From: JBAXAM01 sp037142515
GTDB taxonomy: Bacteria > Pseudomonadota > Gammaproteobacteria > UBA9339
Direction of reading: 5' to 3'
NCBI GenBank assembly: GCA_037142515.1
Contig: JBAXAM010000004.1
Coordinates: 18,825 to 82,824, forward strand
DNA length: 64,000 bases
The notes under the pieces were generated by a model. That model was not told where the DNA came from. It searched no databases and was given only the letters and a program-made list of their open reading frames with translations. Positions 43,876 through 52,931 of the stretch are shown here, piece after piece. Position 1 is the first letter of the stretch, and each line of letters starts with the position of its first letter. The position numbers and the translations under genes were made by a program.

Positions 43876-44739
43876 ATGCAATATCATATTCGTACTCATA
43901 AAAAAACCACGACATCACCGCACCTTGTGCCCTCTATGATAGGGGGCTTTAAGCAGCTTTTATGTATGCCACTTACAAATTTTATTATTATTTTTGTTAT
44001 TGCATTCGCCATTTTTTTGCCGGTGAGTTTTTATGTTGGGTGGAAAAATGTAAGCTCTTTGAATAGCGCTTGGAGTCGGGCAACAGAAATTTCTGTGTAT
44101 CTTAAAAAAAACATAAGTCAAAAAACAGCGATTAATATGGCCCAACAGTTAAAATTAAATAGCGCTATTATGGATCTTAAATTAATTTCGCCAGATAGCG
44201 GCATGAAAGATTTTGTTAAATACACTGGTTTTGGTGAAATTTTGTTAGGAGTTAAAGAAAACCCATTGCCATACGTTATTGCTATTTACCCAAAAGTAAG
44301 CGAGTTGACGGAAGACCAAATTATTGCATTGGTTGATGCCTTAAAAAACCTTCCAGAGGTCGAAGCTGCAAAAATAGATATGGATTGGGTTACGCATAGT
44401 TATCGGTTGTTGGGTTTGTTGGAATATTTGTCATTGGTTTTAGCTTTGTTATTTGGTGCTGGTGCATTGATAATAATTTGTTTTACTGCATATGCCTCGC
44501 CACAAATTATTATGAACAAGGTCAATGTATCCAAACGGGTATTACAATACCAATGTTTTTGGCACAGTTTAATTGGTGGTTTATTAGCTATAGCATTAAT
44601 CAATTTTATTTTAATGCGGCTTAGTAGCATGGGTTTTATTTTGCAAGGATTAGAGGGAACCAGCAGTATAATATTTGTTTTTTTTGGGGTTTTTTTGGGT
44701 GTTATCAGTTCTAGGTTTTCTATAAGGCACCTGACATAA
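43876..44739 (+). CDS. ftsX: Cell division protein FtsX, divergent
   Basis: FtsX is the membrane subunit of the FtsEX complex that activates amidases for septal peptidoglycan splitting. This 287-residue protein has the FtsX plan: cytoplasmic N-terminus, one span (about 32-55), a periplasmic domain containing NPLPYVIAIYPK and LPEVEAAKIDMDWV, then three C-terminal spans. It is shorter than E. coli FtsX (352). The cytoplasmic loop after the second span, which normally carries the conserved EI-x-LVGA-type coupling segment that docks on FtsE, is replaced by a short ASPQIIMNKVNVSKRVLQYQ segment. ftsE is absent from its usual place between ftsY and ftsX. The gene's stop overlaps the uvrA start by one base. 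Confidence 0.85.
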   Translation: MQYHIRTHKKTTTSPHLVPSMIGGFKQLLCMPLTNFIIIFVIAFAIFLPVSFYVGWKNVSSLNSAWSRATEISVYLKKNISQKTAINMAQQLKLNSAIMDLKLISPDSGMKDFVKYTGFGEILLGVKENPLPYVIAIYPKVSELTEDQIIALVDALKNLPEVEAAKIDMDWVTHSYRLLGLLEYLSLVLALLFGAGALIIICFTAYASPQIIMNKVNVSKRVLQYQCFWHSLIGGLLAIALINFILMRLSSMGFILQGLEGTSSIIFVFFGVFLGVISSRFSIRHLT

Positions 44740-47564
44740 TGGCTAATATCCAAATTCGTGGTGCGCGCACTCATAATCTAAAGAATATTGATCTTGATTT
44801 GCCGCGTGATAAATTTGTTGTAATTACCGGTCTTTCTGGTTCAGGGAAATCATCGCTTGCTTTTGATACTTTGTATGCTGAGGGCCAACGTCGCTATGTT
44901 GAATCTTTGTCTACGTATGCAAGGCAGTTTTTGGCGATCATGGAAAAACCTGATGTTGATTTGATTGAAGGTTTATCTCCCGCGATTTCTATTGAACAAA
45001 AATCAACTTCGCATAATCCGCGCTCAACCGTTGGTACGGTTACGGAAATTTATGATTATTTGCGATTGCTTTATGCGCGTGCGGGGCAACCATACTGCCC
45101 CGACCATAATGTGCTTTTAGAAGCGCAAACTGTTAGTCAAATGGTAGATAGTGTTTTAGCTCTGCCGGAAGACACTAAAGTTATGTTACTGGCGCCGATT
45201 GTTACTGGGCGCAAGGGTGAATATACAAAATTATTTGAAGATTTGCAGGCACAGGGTTTTATCCGTGCTCGGGTTGATGGAAAAATTATCGAGCTTGATC
45301 AAGCGCCAACTTTGGGTTTGCATAAAATGCATACGATTGAAGTTATAATCGATCGTATTAGAGTAAATTCAGAAATGCGCCAACGTTTGGCAGAATCTTT
45401 TGAGACAGCATTGCGCTTGGCTGGTGGCCAGGCTCGAATTGTCTATAGCAATGAAAAATCACATGAAGAGAAAATTTTTTCAGCAAAATTCGCCTGTCCG
45501 ATTTGTGGTTATAGTTTGACTGAACTTGAGCCGCGTATGTTTTCGTTTAATAATCCAATGGGTGCGTGTCCTGGTTGTGACGGTCTTGGTACTAAACAAT
45601 CTTTTGATCCAGAAAAAATTATTATTGATCCTAGTTTGAGCTTATCGCAGGGAGCTATTCGTGGTTGGGATAGCAGAACACCTTATTATTTTTCTATGTT
45701 AACTTCATTGGCTAAGCACTATCAATTTGATATTGGAGCGCCCTTTAATACTTTGCCAAAAAAAATCCAGAAAGTAATTCTTTATGGTAGTGGTGATGAT
45801 GAAATTGTTTTTAATTATGTTCTCGGTAATTTTCGTCGCACGCGTAAGGAACATGTTTTTGAGGGCATAATTCCCAACATGGAGCGTCGTTATCGTGATA
45901 CGGAATCGTTAGCTGTGCGTGAGGATTTGTCGAAATATTTAAGCATAACTAAATGCGCTGAATGTAACGGTACTCGCTTGATAAAACCCGCGCGCCATGT
46001 ATTTATTGCGGGTAAAAATCTTCCGGCAGTTACTGCATTGCCAATTGATCAGGCGTTAGACTTTTTTTCAACCCTAAAATTGCCGGGGGTGAAAGGAGAA
46101 ATTGCAGCAAAGATTTTAAAAGAAGTACAAGATCGATTGCAGTTTTTATTGAATGTTGGTCTTGAGTATTTAAGCCTAAATCGTAGTGCCGAAACCCTGT
46201 CAGGTGGTGAGGCTCAAAGAATTAGATTAGCTAGTCAATTAGGATCAGGATTAGTTGGTGTTATGTATATTTTAGATGAGCCAACTATTGGATTGCACCA
46301 GCGTGATAATCAGCGCTTGTTAAAAACCCTTACTAATTTGCGTGATTTAGGTAATACAGTAATTGCTGTTGAGCACGATGTCGAAACTATTTTAATGGCA
46401 GATTATGTGATTGATATTGGTCCGGGAGCTGGTATTCATGGTGGCGAAGTTGTTTTTCAAGGTTCTCCTGAAAAATTATTGTGCGATAAAAGTTCGTTAA
46501 CTGGAAAATATTTGGCTGGTATTTTAAAAATTGATGTACCAAAGAAGCGCATTCCTTATAATTCAAAAAATATTCTGCAAATTCATGGTGCGGTGCAGAA
46601 TAATTTGAAAAATATTGATGTAAATATTTCTCTGGGCTTATTAACTTGTATTACCGGGGTTTCTGGTTCAGGAAAATCAAGCTTGATTAATGATATTTTA
46701 TATCCAGTTGCAGCGAAGAGACTCAATAAAGCATCTATTCCAAATCCAACAACGTACCGTGAAATTTTGGGTTTGGAGAACTTAGATAAAATTGTAGCAA
46801 TTGATCAAAATCCAATTGGACGTACTCCGAGATCTAATCCCGCAACTTACACCGGCCTATTTACCGACATTCGTGATTTATTTGCCGAGACGCAGGAGGC
46901 CCGTAGTCGTGGTTATAAATTAGGTAGGTTTAGTTTTAATGTTTCTGGCGGTAGATGCGAAGTGTGTCAGGGCGATGGGTTGATTAAAGTAGCCATGCAT
47001 TTTTTGCCGGATATTTACGTGACTTGTGATGCCTGTAATGGCAAAAGATATAATCGCGAAACCTTAGAAGTAGAATACAAGGGTAAAAATATTGCTCAAG
47101 TTTTAGAAATGACAGTCGAAGCCGCCAGTGTTTTTTTTGCTGCGATTCCATCTATCAAGCACAAACTAGATACTTTAATAGAAGTTGGATTGTCTTATAT
47201 TCATTTGGGACAAAGCGCAACTACATTATCTGGCGGTGAAGCACAACGTATAAAGCTTGCGCGTGAATTATCTCGCCGTGATACTGGGAATACTTTGTAT
47301 ATTTTAGATGAGCCAACAACTGGTTTGCATCTACATGATGTCAAGCAGCTTCTTAGTGTTTTGTATAAACTGCGTGATCGTGGCAACACCATTGTTGTGA
47401 TCGAGCATAATTTAGATGTAATTAAAACAGCAGATTGGGTTATCGATCTTGGGCCAGAGGGAGGCGCTCGCGGTGGGCAGGTATTAGTAGCTGGTACACC
47501 AGAGCAGATTGCTAAAAAGAAGGATTCTTATACGGGACAGTTTTTATCTCGTATATTTCGTTAA
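44739..47564 (+). CDS. uvrA: Excinuclease ABC subunit A
   Basis: Damage-recognition ATPase of nucleotide excision repair. 941 residues, full length, two ABC-type modules. First Walker A is GLSGSGKS (31-38), second is GVSGSGKSS near residue 640; both LSGGEAQRI signatures are present. Zinc modules show CPICGYSLTELEP and CPGCDGLG, and CEVCQGDGLIK with CDACNGKRYN. Starts by an ATG overlapping the ftsX stop (TAATG). In many gammaproteobacteria uvrA is near ssb; not so here. Confidence 0.98.
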   Translation: MANIQIRGARTHNLKNIDLDLPRDKFVVITGLSGSGKSSLAFDTLYAEGQRRYVESLSTYARQFLAIMEKPDVDLIEGLSPAISIEQKSTSHNPRSTVGTVTEIYDYLRLLYARAGQPYCPDHNVLLEAQTVSQMVDSVLALPEDTKVMLLAPIVTGRKGEYTKLFEDLQAQGFIRARVDGKIIELDQAPTLGLHKMHTIEVIIDRIRVNSEMRQRLAESFETALRLAGGQARIVYSNEKSHEEKIFSAKFACPICGYSLTELEPRMFSFNNPMGACPGCDGLGTKQSFDPEKIIIDPSLSLSQGAIRGWDSRTPYYFSMLTSLAKHYQFDIGAPFNTLPKKIQKVILYGSGDDEIVFNYVLGNFRRTRKEHVFEGIIPNMERRYRDTESLAVREDLSKYLSITKCAECNGTRLIKPARHVFIAGKNLPAVTALPIDQALDFFSTLKLPGVKGEIAAKILKEVQDRLQFLLNVGLEYLSLNRSAETLSGGEAQRIRLASQLGSGLVGVMYILDEPTIGLHQRDNQRLLKTLTNLRDLGNTVIAVEHDVETILMADYVIDIGPGAGIHGGEVVFQGSPEKLLCDKSSLTGKYLAGILKIDVPKKRIPYNSKNILQIHGAVQNNLKNIDVNISLGLLTCITGVSGSGKSSLINDILYPVAAKRLNKASIPNPTTYREILGLENLDKIVAIDQNPIGRTPRSNPATYTGLFTDIRDLFAETQEARSRGYKLGRFSFNVSGGRCEVCQGDGLIKVAMHFLPDIYVTCDACNGKRYNRETLEVEYKGKNIAQVLEMTVEAASVFFAAIPSIKHKLDTLIEVGLSYIHLGQSATTLSGGEAQRIKLARELSRRDTGNTLYILDEPTTGLHLHDVKQLLSVLYKLRDRGNTIVVIEHNLDVIKTADWVIDLGPEGGARGGQVLVAGTPEQIAKKKDSYTGQFLSRIFR

Positions 47565-47581
47565 TTATTTTGGAGAAGATT

Positions 47582-48721
47582 ATGATAAGCAAACGGATAA
47601 ACAAAATAAGCGGCTTGCTTTTTTGTGCTATTGTATGTTCTGCGTATGCAGAGCAAATTGTGACAGGTGGCGGGGTTCCAAAACCTAATTCAACGTTTGA
47701 AACCCAGCATATGTCAGCCGCTCCTAACTATAGGTCGAGCAATGCTTGGGCTGCATTACCTGGCAAGAAGAGTGGCGCCTACCTTGCTCCTGCGAATACA
47801 AAATATCCAGAGTCACAAGCAACCGCTGCTGCTGATGTGTTTTTTATTCATCCAACTACAAGTACAAGTGTACAAGATAATTGGAATCTTCCTATTGATG
47901 ATCCAGATACGGGGAAGGATCTCGATAATATTCTCGGATTTTCTGCTAGTATTTTTAATGCTGCAGCGAAAGTTTATGCTCCTCGTTACAGGCAAGCGAA
48001 TTTATGTGCATTTTTTGATGACAAGGCTCCGTCAAGTATTAAAGCGCTTGATTTTGCATATCACGATGTAGAACGAGCTTTTCTCTATTATATAAAATTT
48101 TATAATCATGGTCGGCCGTTTATACTTGCTGGGCATAGCCAAGGAAGTGTGCATGGGTTGCGGCTTCTGCAGGAACACATTGTTGGTACGCCACTTAAGG
48201 ATCGTTTGGTTGCTGCTTATCTTATTGGTGGAACAATCCCGGCGAAAACACCAAGTATTTCGTTATCGCATTCAGCAACTGATACTGGTGTTTTGATTGG
48301 GTGGAATACATATGCAAAAGAAGGTGATCCAAGTTTCTTTACGAATGGTATGGTTGCGTGGGTAAATGGAGCTTATGTGAAAAATAATAACAAGCCTTTG
48401 GTTGAGACAAATCCACTTTCATGGCAGCTAAATGGTGGGAAAGTCTCTGCTTCGCAAAATCCTGGTTCGCTACCAACGGTGCTTCACAGGGAAGGGCTTA
48501 AAGGAGTTTTTTCACTTATTCCGGCTGTTTGCGGTGCGGATGCCTCCAAGCGGGTTCTTATTATTAACAAATCAAAAGTCCCAGGATTTTATCTATCAGC
48601 AGAAGACACGCCGGTTTTTAATACTCAAAATGGTGACTACCATTGTTTTGATTACACGCTTTTTTATGAAAGCATTCGCAAAAATGCGATTGATAGAGTA
48701 AGAGCTTTTAGCTGTCGTTAA
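47582..48721 (+). CDS. Secreted DUF3089 lipase-like alpha/beta hydrolase
   Basis: 379 residues from the ATG at 47582, which has GGAGAAG upstream; an in-frame TTG at 47570 lies ahead of this site and is unlikely. The N-terminus (MISKRINKISGLLFCAIVCSAYA) is a Sec signal cleaved after AYA, so the protein is periplasmic or secreted. The DUF3089 features ADVFFIHPTTS, YAPRYRQANLCAF and the nucleophile elbow ILAGHSQGS are present, with DYHCFDYTLFY supplying a likely catalytic His at the end. DUF3089 proteins are predicted lipases/esterases; the substrate is unknown. It follows uvrA by 17 bases and converges with the barrel gene at 48718, overlapping by 4 bases. Confidence 0.88.
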   Translation: MISKRINKISGLLFCAIVCSAYAEQIVTGGGVPKPNSTFETQHMSAAPNYRSSNAWAALPGKKSGAYLAPANTKYPESQATAAADVFFIHPTTSTSVQDNWNLPIDDPDTGKDLDNILGFSASIFNAAAKVYAPRYRQANLCAFFDDKAPSSIKALDFAYHDVERAFLYYIKFYNHGRPFILAGHSQGSVHGLRLLQEHIVGTPLKDRLVAAYLIGGTIPAKTPSISLSHSATDTGVLIGWNTYAKEGDPSFFTNGMVAWVNGAYVKNNNKPLVETNPLSWQLNGGKVSASQNPGSLPTVLHREGLKGVFSLIPAVCGADASKRVLIINKSKVPGFYLSAEDTPVFNTQNGDYHCFDYTLFYESIRKNAIDRVRAFSCR

Positions 48722-49368
48722 AAATAATATCGAAGTCCTAATCCAATATTGGTTGAGCCAGCACTGGGGTTTTTAGGAAAAGTTCCCCAAGCTGTGCAAG
48801 TATGATGCATACGAAAAACGAGTTGTAGCTGTGGATTAGATGGCAGAGCAAAAGTTGCCTCTAACATTAAATAGTTTAGGAGTTTATTAAAGTTATTTGC
48901 TGGTTGATTATTTTCTCGATTGGCAAAAGGGGGATGCGAATCGTAAGATAGGCCATCGCCAATTGCTAAAGAATTGCTGATATAACTTTCCCAAGGGAAC
49001 CTGGTCCAACGCCCGATGAGATATAAATTCCCTTCTTTAACGTTATCGTGATTTACATAGTCATGACGATATGCAAAATTTCCTGCTACTTGCACGGTAT
49101 CAAATAGTGGTTTGAAAAAAAGCCGGATTAAACTGCCTTGGCCAAGAGTGTAGGCAATTTCAGCTGCGTAAATAGTTTCACCAAAACTACTATATTGGCC
49201 GGATATTACTTGACCGAAATTTTGTTTTGCAGTCCCGCCGCGGTAAAACATAACTGACCATGGGCCTAAATCAGGACTAGCTTTTGCAGCAGAGGCGATA
49301 CTACAAACTATGGATAATAAAAGTAATTTTATTATTGAATTGAGATTTTCATTTTTTTTTATTAACAT
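48718..49368 (-). CDS. Predicted outer-membrane beta-barrel protein
   Basis: 216 residues with a signal peptide (KLLLLSIVCSIASAAKA, cleavage after AKA) and barrel-like alternation ending in NIGLGLRYYF, the terminal Phe expected for BAM recognition. The penultimate strands LQLVFRMHHTCTAWG and GSTNIGLGLRYYF resemble, from memory, the end of a widespread small gammaproteobacterial outer-membrane family related in layout to lipid A 3-O-deacylase PagL; the HxSN catalytic triplet of PagL itself is not present. A lipid-modifying role is therefore only a guess. Divergent from the FUSC gene with 26 bases between starts. Confidence 0.68.
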   Translation of the reverse strand: MLIKKNENLNSIIKLLLLSIVCSIASAAKASPDLGPWSVMFYRGGTAKQNFGQVISGQYSSFGETIYAAEIAYTLGQGSLIRLFFKPLFDTVQVAGNFAYRHDYVNHDNVKEGNLYLIGRWTRFPWESYISNSLAIGDGLSYDSHPPFANRENNQPANNFNKLLNYLMLEATFALPSNPQLQLVFRMHHTCTAWGTFPKNPSAGSTNIGLGLRYYF

Positions 49369-49394
49369 AGGTCGACTACTCTAACTAAGTGTAT

Positions 49395-50444
49395 ATGAAA
49401 ATCAAGGAATATTTTGCGACAAAGCTGCATTGGAATTATTATCGAACTATTCATAGTGTAAAAACCGCAATTGGCTGTTTAATTGGCGTTGTTATTGAAA
49501 AATATTATAATTTACCGTCTGGGCAGTGGATTCCAATTACAATTATGGTTGTAATGAGTGCGCAAACCCATTTTGGTGGTGCTTTGCGCAAGGCTTATAT
49601 GCGGCTTTTAGGAACCGTCAGTGGTATTGCAGTAACAGTTACGGTATTGTGGTTTTTTGGTAATAATTTAGCCGTGATTTTTGGTACGATATTTATCGTA
49701 TGTATAATTTTTACTTATATTGCAAACAGCAATGGTGACATTAGCTATGCAGGAACCCTTGGTGGGGTTACAGCGCTACTTACACTAACGGGGCAACAAG
49801 TCGGCGTGGAAATTGCAATGCAGAGGGGGTTTTATATTGTCGTTGGTATTATTACTGCGTTGTTAGTTTCAAGATTTATTTTCCCTATTCATGCACGCGA
49901 TCGCTTCCGCTACCATGTGGCAGCTACTTTACGCAATCTACAAAAACTTTATCGCGAAACACTACAGGGGGTTGATACGAAGTTAGAAGATGTTGTGGCT
50001 GCTGATATTTCTTTTGATCAACCACGTTTAATTAGTGAGGCAGTTGCTGGAAGTTTAATTTTTGCATCTAATAAAGTATTTTTTACTGAGATCGTAAATA
50101 GTGAGCACCAATTAAACCGCTTAATTAATCTAACACGTCTTAGTTTATGCGAGTTTGGATCGCAAGAGGCTATTTGTGATCTGCACAAAGTAATTGATAA
50201 TAGTTTGGGCCATTTAGCTGATTGTTTTGAAAATATGAAGCAGCCACAATTTATGGCTGATTTGGATAGTGTAGCCGACAAAATTTCACAGCTTGTTGAA
50301 AAAATACCAAAAAACGACAAAGATTATAAAATAATTACTGAATACTCGTTTATATTCTTTATAGAGCAAATTTTAAAAGAACTGCAGAATTTGAAGCAAT
50401 TAATTACAAAAGTAAATAGCAAAAATGATAACAGTGTGGTATAA
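49395..50444 (+). CDS. FUSC-family inner-membrane transporter
   Basis: 349 residues from the ATG at 49395 (an in-frame GTG lies two codons upstream). About six membrane spans in the first 165 residues include GCLIGVVIEKYY, WIPITIMVVMSAQTHFGGAL and the RLLGTVSGI segment, typical of the fusaric acid resistance/aromatic acid exporter half-unit. The C-terminal half is a soluble helical domain (about 165-349). Family members export aromatic acids or other toxic weak acids, or act as unknown membrane pumps; no membrane-fusion partner lies next to it. No clear Shine-Dalgarno is visible. Confidence 0.83.
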   Translation: MKIKEYFATKLHWNYYRTIHSVKTAIGCLIGVVIEKYYNLPSGQWIPITIMVVMSAQTHFGGALRKAYMRLLGTVSGIAVTVTVLWFFGNNLAVIFGTIFIVCIIFTYIANSNGDISYAGTLGGVTALLTLTGQQVGVEIAMQRGFYIVVGIITALLVSRFIFPIHARDRFRYHVAATLRNLQKLYRETLQGVDTKLEDVVAADISFDQPRLISEAVAGSLIFASNKVFFTEIVNSEHQLNRLINLTRLSLCEFGSQEAICDLHKVIDNSLGHLADCFENMKQPQFMADLDSVADKISQLVEKIPKNDKDYKIITEYSFIFFIEQILKELQNLKQLITKVNSKNDNSVV

Positions 50445-50483
50445 ATCAAGCACTATCATTAGGAACTTTTAGGAGAAAATACA

Positions 50484-50984
50484 ATGAAGAAGTTTTTGAT
50501 TACCATGTCAGCGGTAGTTTTATTCGTGTTTGGGATGCAAGCTTTTGCTGATATGAAAGTTGGTGTGCTAGATTGGAATAAGGTTATGACAGACACACCT
50601 CAGGTTGAAGTTGCTAGGAAGGTGTTGAAAGAAAAATTTGAGAAGCGCGATAAAGAGATGTTGGCTGCACAAAAAGCTTTTCAAGCCGATATTGAAGCTT
50701 TCAACAAAAATGGTCCTACTATGAAAGCCGATGATCAAAAAGCGGCGCAACAGAAAATCATTAACAAACAAAAAGAATTGCAAGATAAGCAAGCTAAACT
50801 TCAAAAAGATTTAAGCGATGAGCACAATAAGGTTATGAAGGATATTATGAGCAAGGTCGAAGGAGTTGTTAGCAAAGTAGCAGCTGATAAAAAGCTTGAT
50901 TTAGTTATTACCAAACAAGCCACACTTTACAGCAAGTCTGAGCTTGATGTTACCAGTGAAGTAATTAAACAAATGAAGAAGTAG
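50484..50984 (+). CDS. skp: Periplasmic chaperone Skp/OmpH
   Basis: Trimeric periplasmic chaperone that holds unfolded outer-membrane proteins. 166 residues: signal peptide KKFLITMSAVVLFVFGMQAFA, then the beta strand MKVGVLDWNKVM, two long charged helices that form the tentacles (FEKRDKEMLAAQKAFQADIE and KQKELQDKQAKLQKDLSDEH), and the C-terminal LDLVITKQATLY strand. AGGAG precedes the ATG. Usually skp lies between bamA and lpxD; here it is free-standing between a FUSC gene and rsmE and is followed by its own terminator. Confidence 0.93.
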   Translation: MKKFLITMSAVVLFVFGMQAFADMKVGVLDWNKVMTDTPQVEVARKVLKEKFEKRDKEMLAAQKAFQADIEAFNKNGPTMKADDQKAAQQKIINKQKELQDKQAKLQKDLSDEHNKVMKDIMSKVEGVVSKVAADKKLDLVITKQATLYSKSELDVTSEVIKQMKK

Positions 50985-51003
50985 TTCGGTATGGATTTAA
51001 CGA

Positions 51004-51034
51004 GGGGGGCGCTGATTAGCGGTGCCCTTTTTTT
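51004..51034 (+). terminator. Intrinsic terminator after skp
   Basis: A GC-rich hairpin (GGGGCGCT, loop GATT, AGCGGTGCCC with a small internal loop) is followed immediately by a run of seven T. It lies 20 bases after the skp stop and 12 before the rsmE ATG, so rsmE must be read through or have a start within it. Confidence 0.8.
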
Positions 51035-51045
51035 GAAGTTACGCG

Positions 51046-51777
51046 ATGGCTACACCCCGTATATTTATCTCTGCTAAATTAGAATCCAAAAGAGAAATCA
51101 CATTGGATGTCGATGCATCTAATCATCTGCTGCACGTTCTTAGATTAAAAGTTAATGACTCTCTGATGGTTTTTGATGACAGCAAAGGGGAATACAAGGC
51201 TATTATTATCGCTATTAAAAAAGATCACGCGGTTATTTTTGTTGAAGATTTTATTCAGTGTAATCGTGAATCGCCGCTGCAAATTCACCTTGGTCAGGGA
51301 ATTTCTCGCGGTGAAAAAATGGATTTTACGGTACGAAAAGCTGTTGAATTGGGTGTAAATACAATAACGCCATTATTTACTGAATATTGCAACGTTAAAT
51401 TAGAAGGTGAACGACTCATGAGTCGCCTGCGTCATTGGCAAGGGATATCGATTAGTGCTGCCGAGCAGTCTGGGCGTTGTTATATCGCAAAAATTTTGCT
51501 AGCACAAACCCTAGAAGATTGGGTCGCAAAGGCAGCGACGACTGGCTTGAGTTTAATTCTCGATCCGTGCGCTTCAAGCAAGCTTAGTGCCACTAAAGAG
51601 CACCCCAATTTTGTAAACCTTTTAGTTGGTCCAGAGGGAGGCTTGAGCGATAAAGAAGTTGTTTTTGCTAAACAAAATAAATTTCTACCTACCAAGCTTG
51701 GCCCAAGAGTTTTACGCACCGAAACCGCAGCGCTTGCGGCAATTAGTGTGCTGCAAGCTAAGTGGGGAGATTTTTAG
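51046..51777 (+). CDS. rsmE: 16S rRNA (uracil-1498-N3) methyltransferase
   Basis: SPOUT-family enzyme that methylates U1498 of 16S rRNA. 243 residues: an N-terminal PUA-like domain (HLLHVLRLKVNDSLMVFD), then a trefoil-knot domain with GQGISRGEKMDFTVRKAVEL, ITPLFTEYC, LLVGPEGGLSDKE and GPRVLRTETAALAAI. Starts 12 bases after the skp terminator. Convergent with tdk. Confidence 0.96.
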   Translation: MATPRIFISAKLESKREITLDVDASNHLLHVLRLKVNDSLMVFDDSKGEYKAIIIAIKKDHAVIFVEDFIQCNRESPLQIHLGQGISRGEKMDFTVRKAVELGVNTITPLFTEYCNVKLEGERLMSRLRHWQGISISAAEQSGRCYIAKILLAQTLEDWVAKAATTGLSLILDPCASSKLSATKEHPNFVNLLVGPEGGLSDKEVVFAKQNKFLPTKLGPRVLRTETAALAAISVLQAKWGDF

Positions 51778-51786
51778 ATTTTATAT

Positions 51787-52359
51787 CTAAGATATTACTC
51801 CCTCATGAAAGTGGCGACGACATACCGCCACATACCGCTCGTTGCCGCCGACTTCAACTTGTTCGCCCTCGCGCAAAACCCGTCCTTTTTCATCTACACG
51901 TAAGTTCATGGTTGCTTTACGACCGCAATGACAGATGGTTTTAAGCTCAATCAGCTGATCAGCTAACGCTAAAAGATATTTGCTGCCTTCAAATGGTTCA
52001 CCCATAAAGTCAGTGCGCAATCCATATGCGAGTACTGGTATATTAAAATCATTAGTTGCTTGGGCAACATGCTGCACATGTTTTTTTGTAAGAAATTGAG
52101 CTTCATCAATCAGCACACACTTGATATTACTATTTTTGTTTAAAGCTTGTTTGATAAGCTGATAGAGATCATCATTCTTGTTAATAGGCGCCGCTTCTGC
52201 ATGCAATCCGATGCGTGAAGTAACTTTACTAGTACCGATAATTGCAGGGATTAAAACCAGAGTGTCCATGCCTCGCTCGTTATAATTATAACTTGATTGT
52301 AGTAGAGTTGTGCTTTTGCCAGCATTCATCGCCGAATAATAAAAGTGTAGTTTGGCCAA
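51787..52359 (-). CDS. tdk: Thymidine kinase, type II
   Basis: Phosphorylates thymidine to dTMP in nucleoside salvage. I set the start at TTG 52359 (190 residues): it has AGGAG 7 bases upstream and gives the conserved opening AKLHFYYSAMNAGKSTTLL; the frame stays open for 66 codons upstream, but that part is Cys/His-rich and unconserved. Walker A is MNAGKST, Walker B CVLIDEAQFL, the lasso region includes GLRTDFMGEPFEGS, and the zinc site uses CHCGRKA and CRRHFHEG. The upstream extension overlaps the opposite-strand gene at 52444, which supports the shorter start. Confidence 0.95.
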   Translation of the reverse strand: MAKLHFYYSAMNAGKSTTLLQSSYNYNERGMDTLVLIPAIIGTSKVTSRIGLHAEAAPINKNDDLYQLIKQALNKNSNIKCVLIDEAQFLTKKHVQHVAQATNDFNIPVLAYGLRTDFMGEPFEGSKYLLALADQLIELKTICHCGRKATMNLRVDEKGRVLREGEQVEVGGNERYVAVCRRHFHEGVIS

Positions 52360-52443
52360 GAGTCTTCTCCTTATTGGGTTGTGAAAATGGATCCAAAGTA
52401 TTATAGTATGTAAATAGTTCTTATGCCAATTTAATGGAGCAAG

Positions 52444-52920
52444 ATGCCTAGTAGCGTACATAAATATTTTTTGCTGAGTATTGTTTTGATTTTTTTTACG
52501 GCAGCTATAGCAGCAACTCCAAATAATGTGGCAACTGCAAAGTTGTTTTGTCCTCAAGCCGAAGATTTAATTAAAGAAAAAGAGTTTTGGGTTACTCGAG
52601 ATGGCAAATGGAAAAATTATACACCATCGACAGCTACAAAAGTTACAAGCTTTCTCGGCGCTCAATGGTCCGGTATAAAAATCGGAAAAATAATTTGTTT
52701 ATATCAAACGAATGAAGCAGTGGGTTTTCCATTGGCAGTAGAGCAGATGAGCAGTCAAGCGATACTCGAACCTAGCGGTAGCGGTTGGAGTGCTTTAACG
52801 GGCAACCGTAGGTTCTGTAAATCAGCTAGTATAGCAGATTGTTATTTTTTGCCGGAACCACAAAGAGATACCTCTAACATTTATAAGGAAATTGAATATA
52901 ATCCTAAAGCAGGGTTATAA
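52444..52920 (+). CDS. Small secreted protein of unknown function
   Basis: 158 residues with a signal peptide (KYFLLSIVLIFFTAAIA, cleavage near AIA-AT). The mature part has four cysteines (FCPQ, IICLYQ, RFCKS, DCYFL), probably two disulfides, and mixed beta-like sequence with several Trp and Gly. I do not recognise the family; similar short Cys-containing secreted proteins are common in Legionella relatives. It lies 11 bases before hemX and on the same strand, so the two may share a transcript. Divergent from tdk. Confidence 0.68.
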   Translation: MPSSVHKYFLLSIVLIFFTAAIAATPNNVATAKLFCPQAEDLIKEKEFWVTRDGKWKNYTPSTATKVTSFLGAQWSGIKIGKIICLYQTNEAVGFPLAVEQMSSQAILEPSGSGWSALTGNRRFCKSASIADCYFLPEPQRDTSNIYKEIEYNPKAGL

Positions 52921-52931
52921 AAAGGAAAAAT

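Noticed and set aside
43876..44739. Whether ftsX might be a pseudogene
   Set aside because: Frame is intact, start and stop are coupled to neighbours and the periplasmic domain is well formed, so it is reported as a divergent gene.
52360..52557. N-terminal extension of tdk
   Set aside because: The frame is open, but it is Cys/His-rich and unconserved, lies upstream of a good Shine-Dalgarno and overlaps the opposite gene at 52444.
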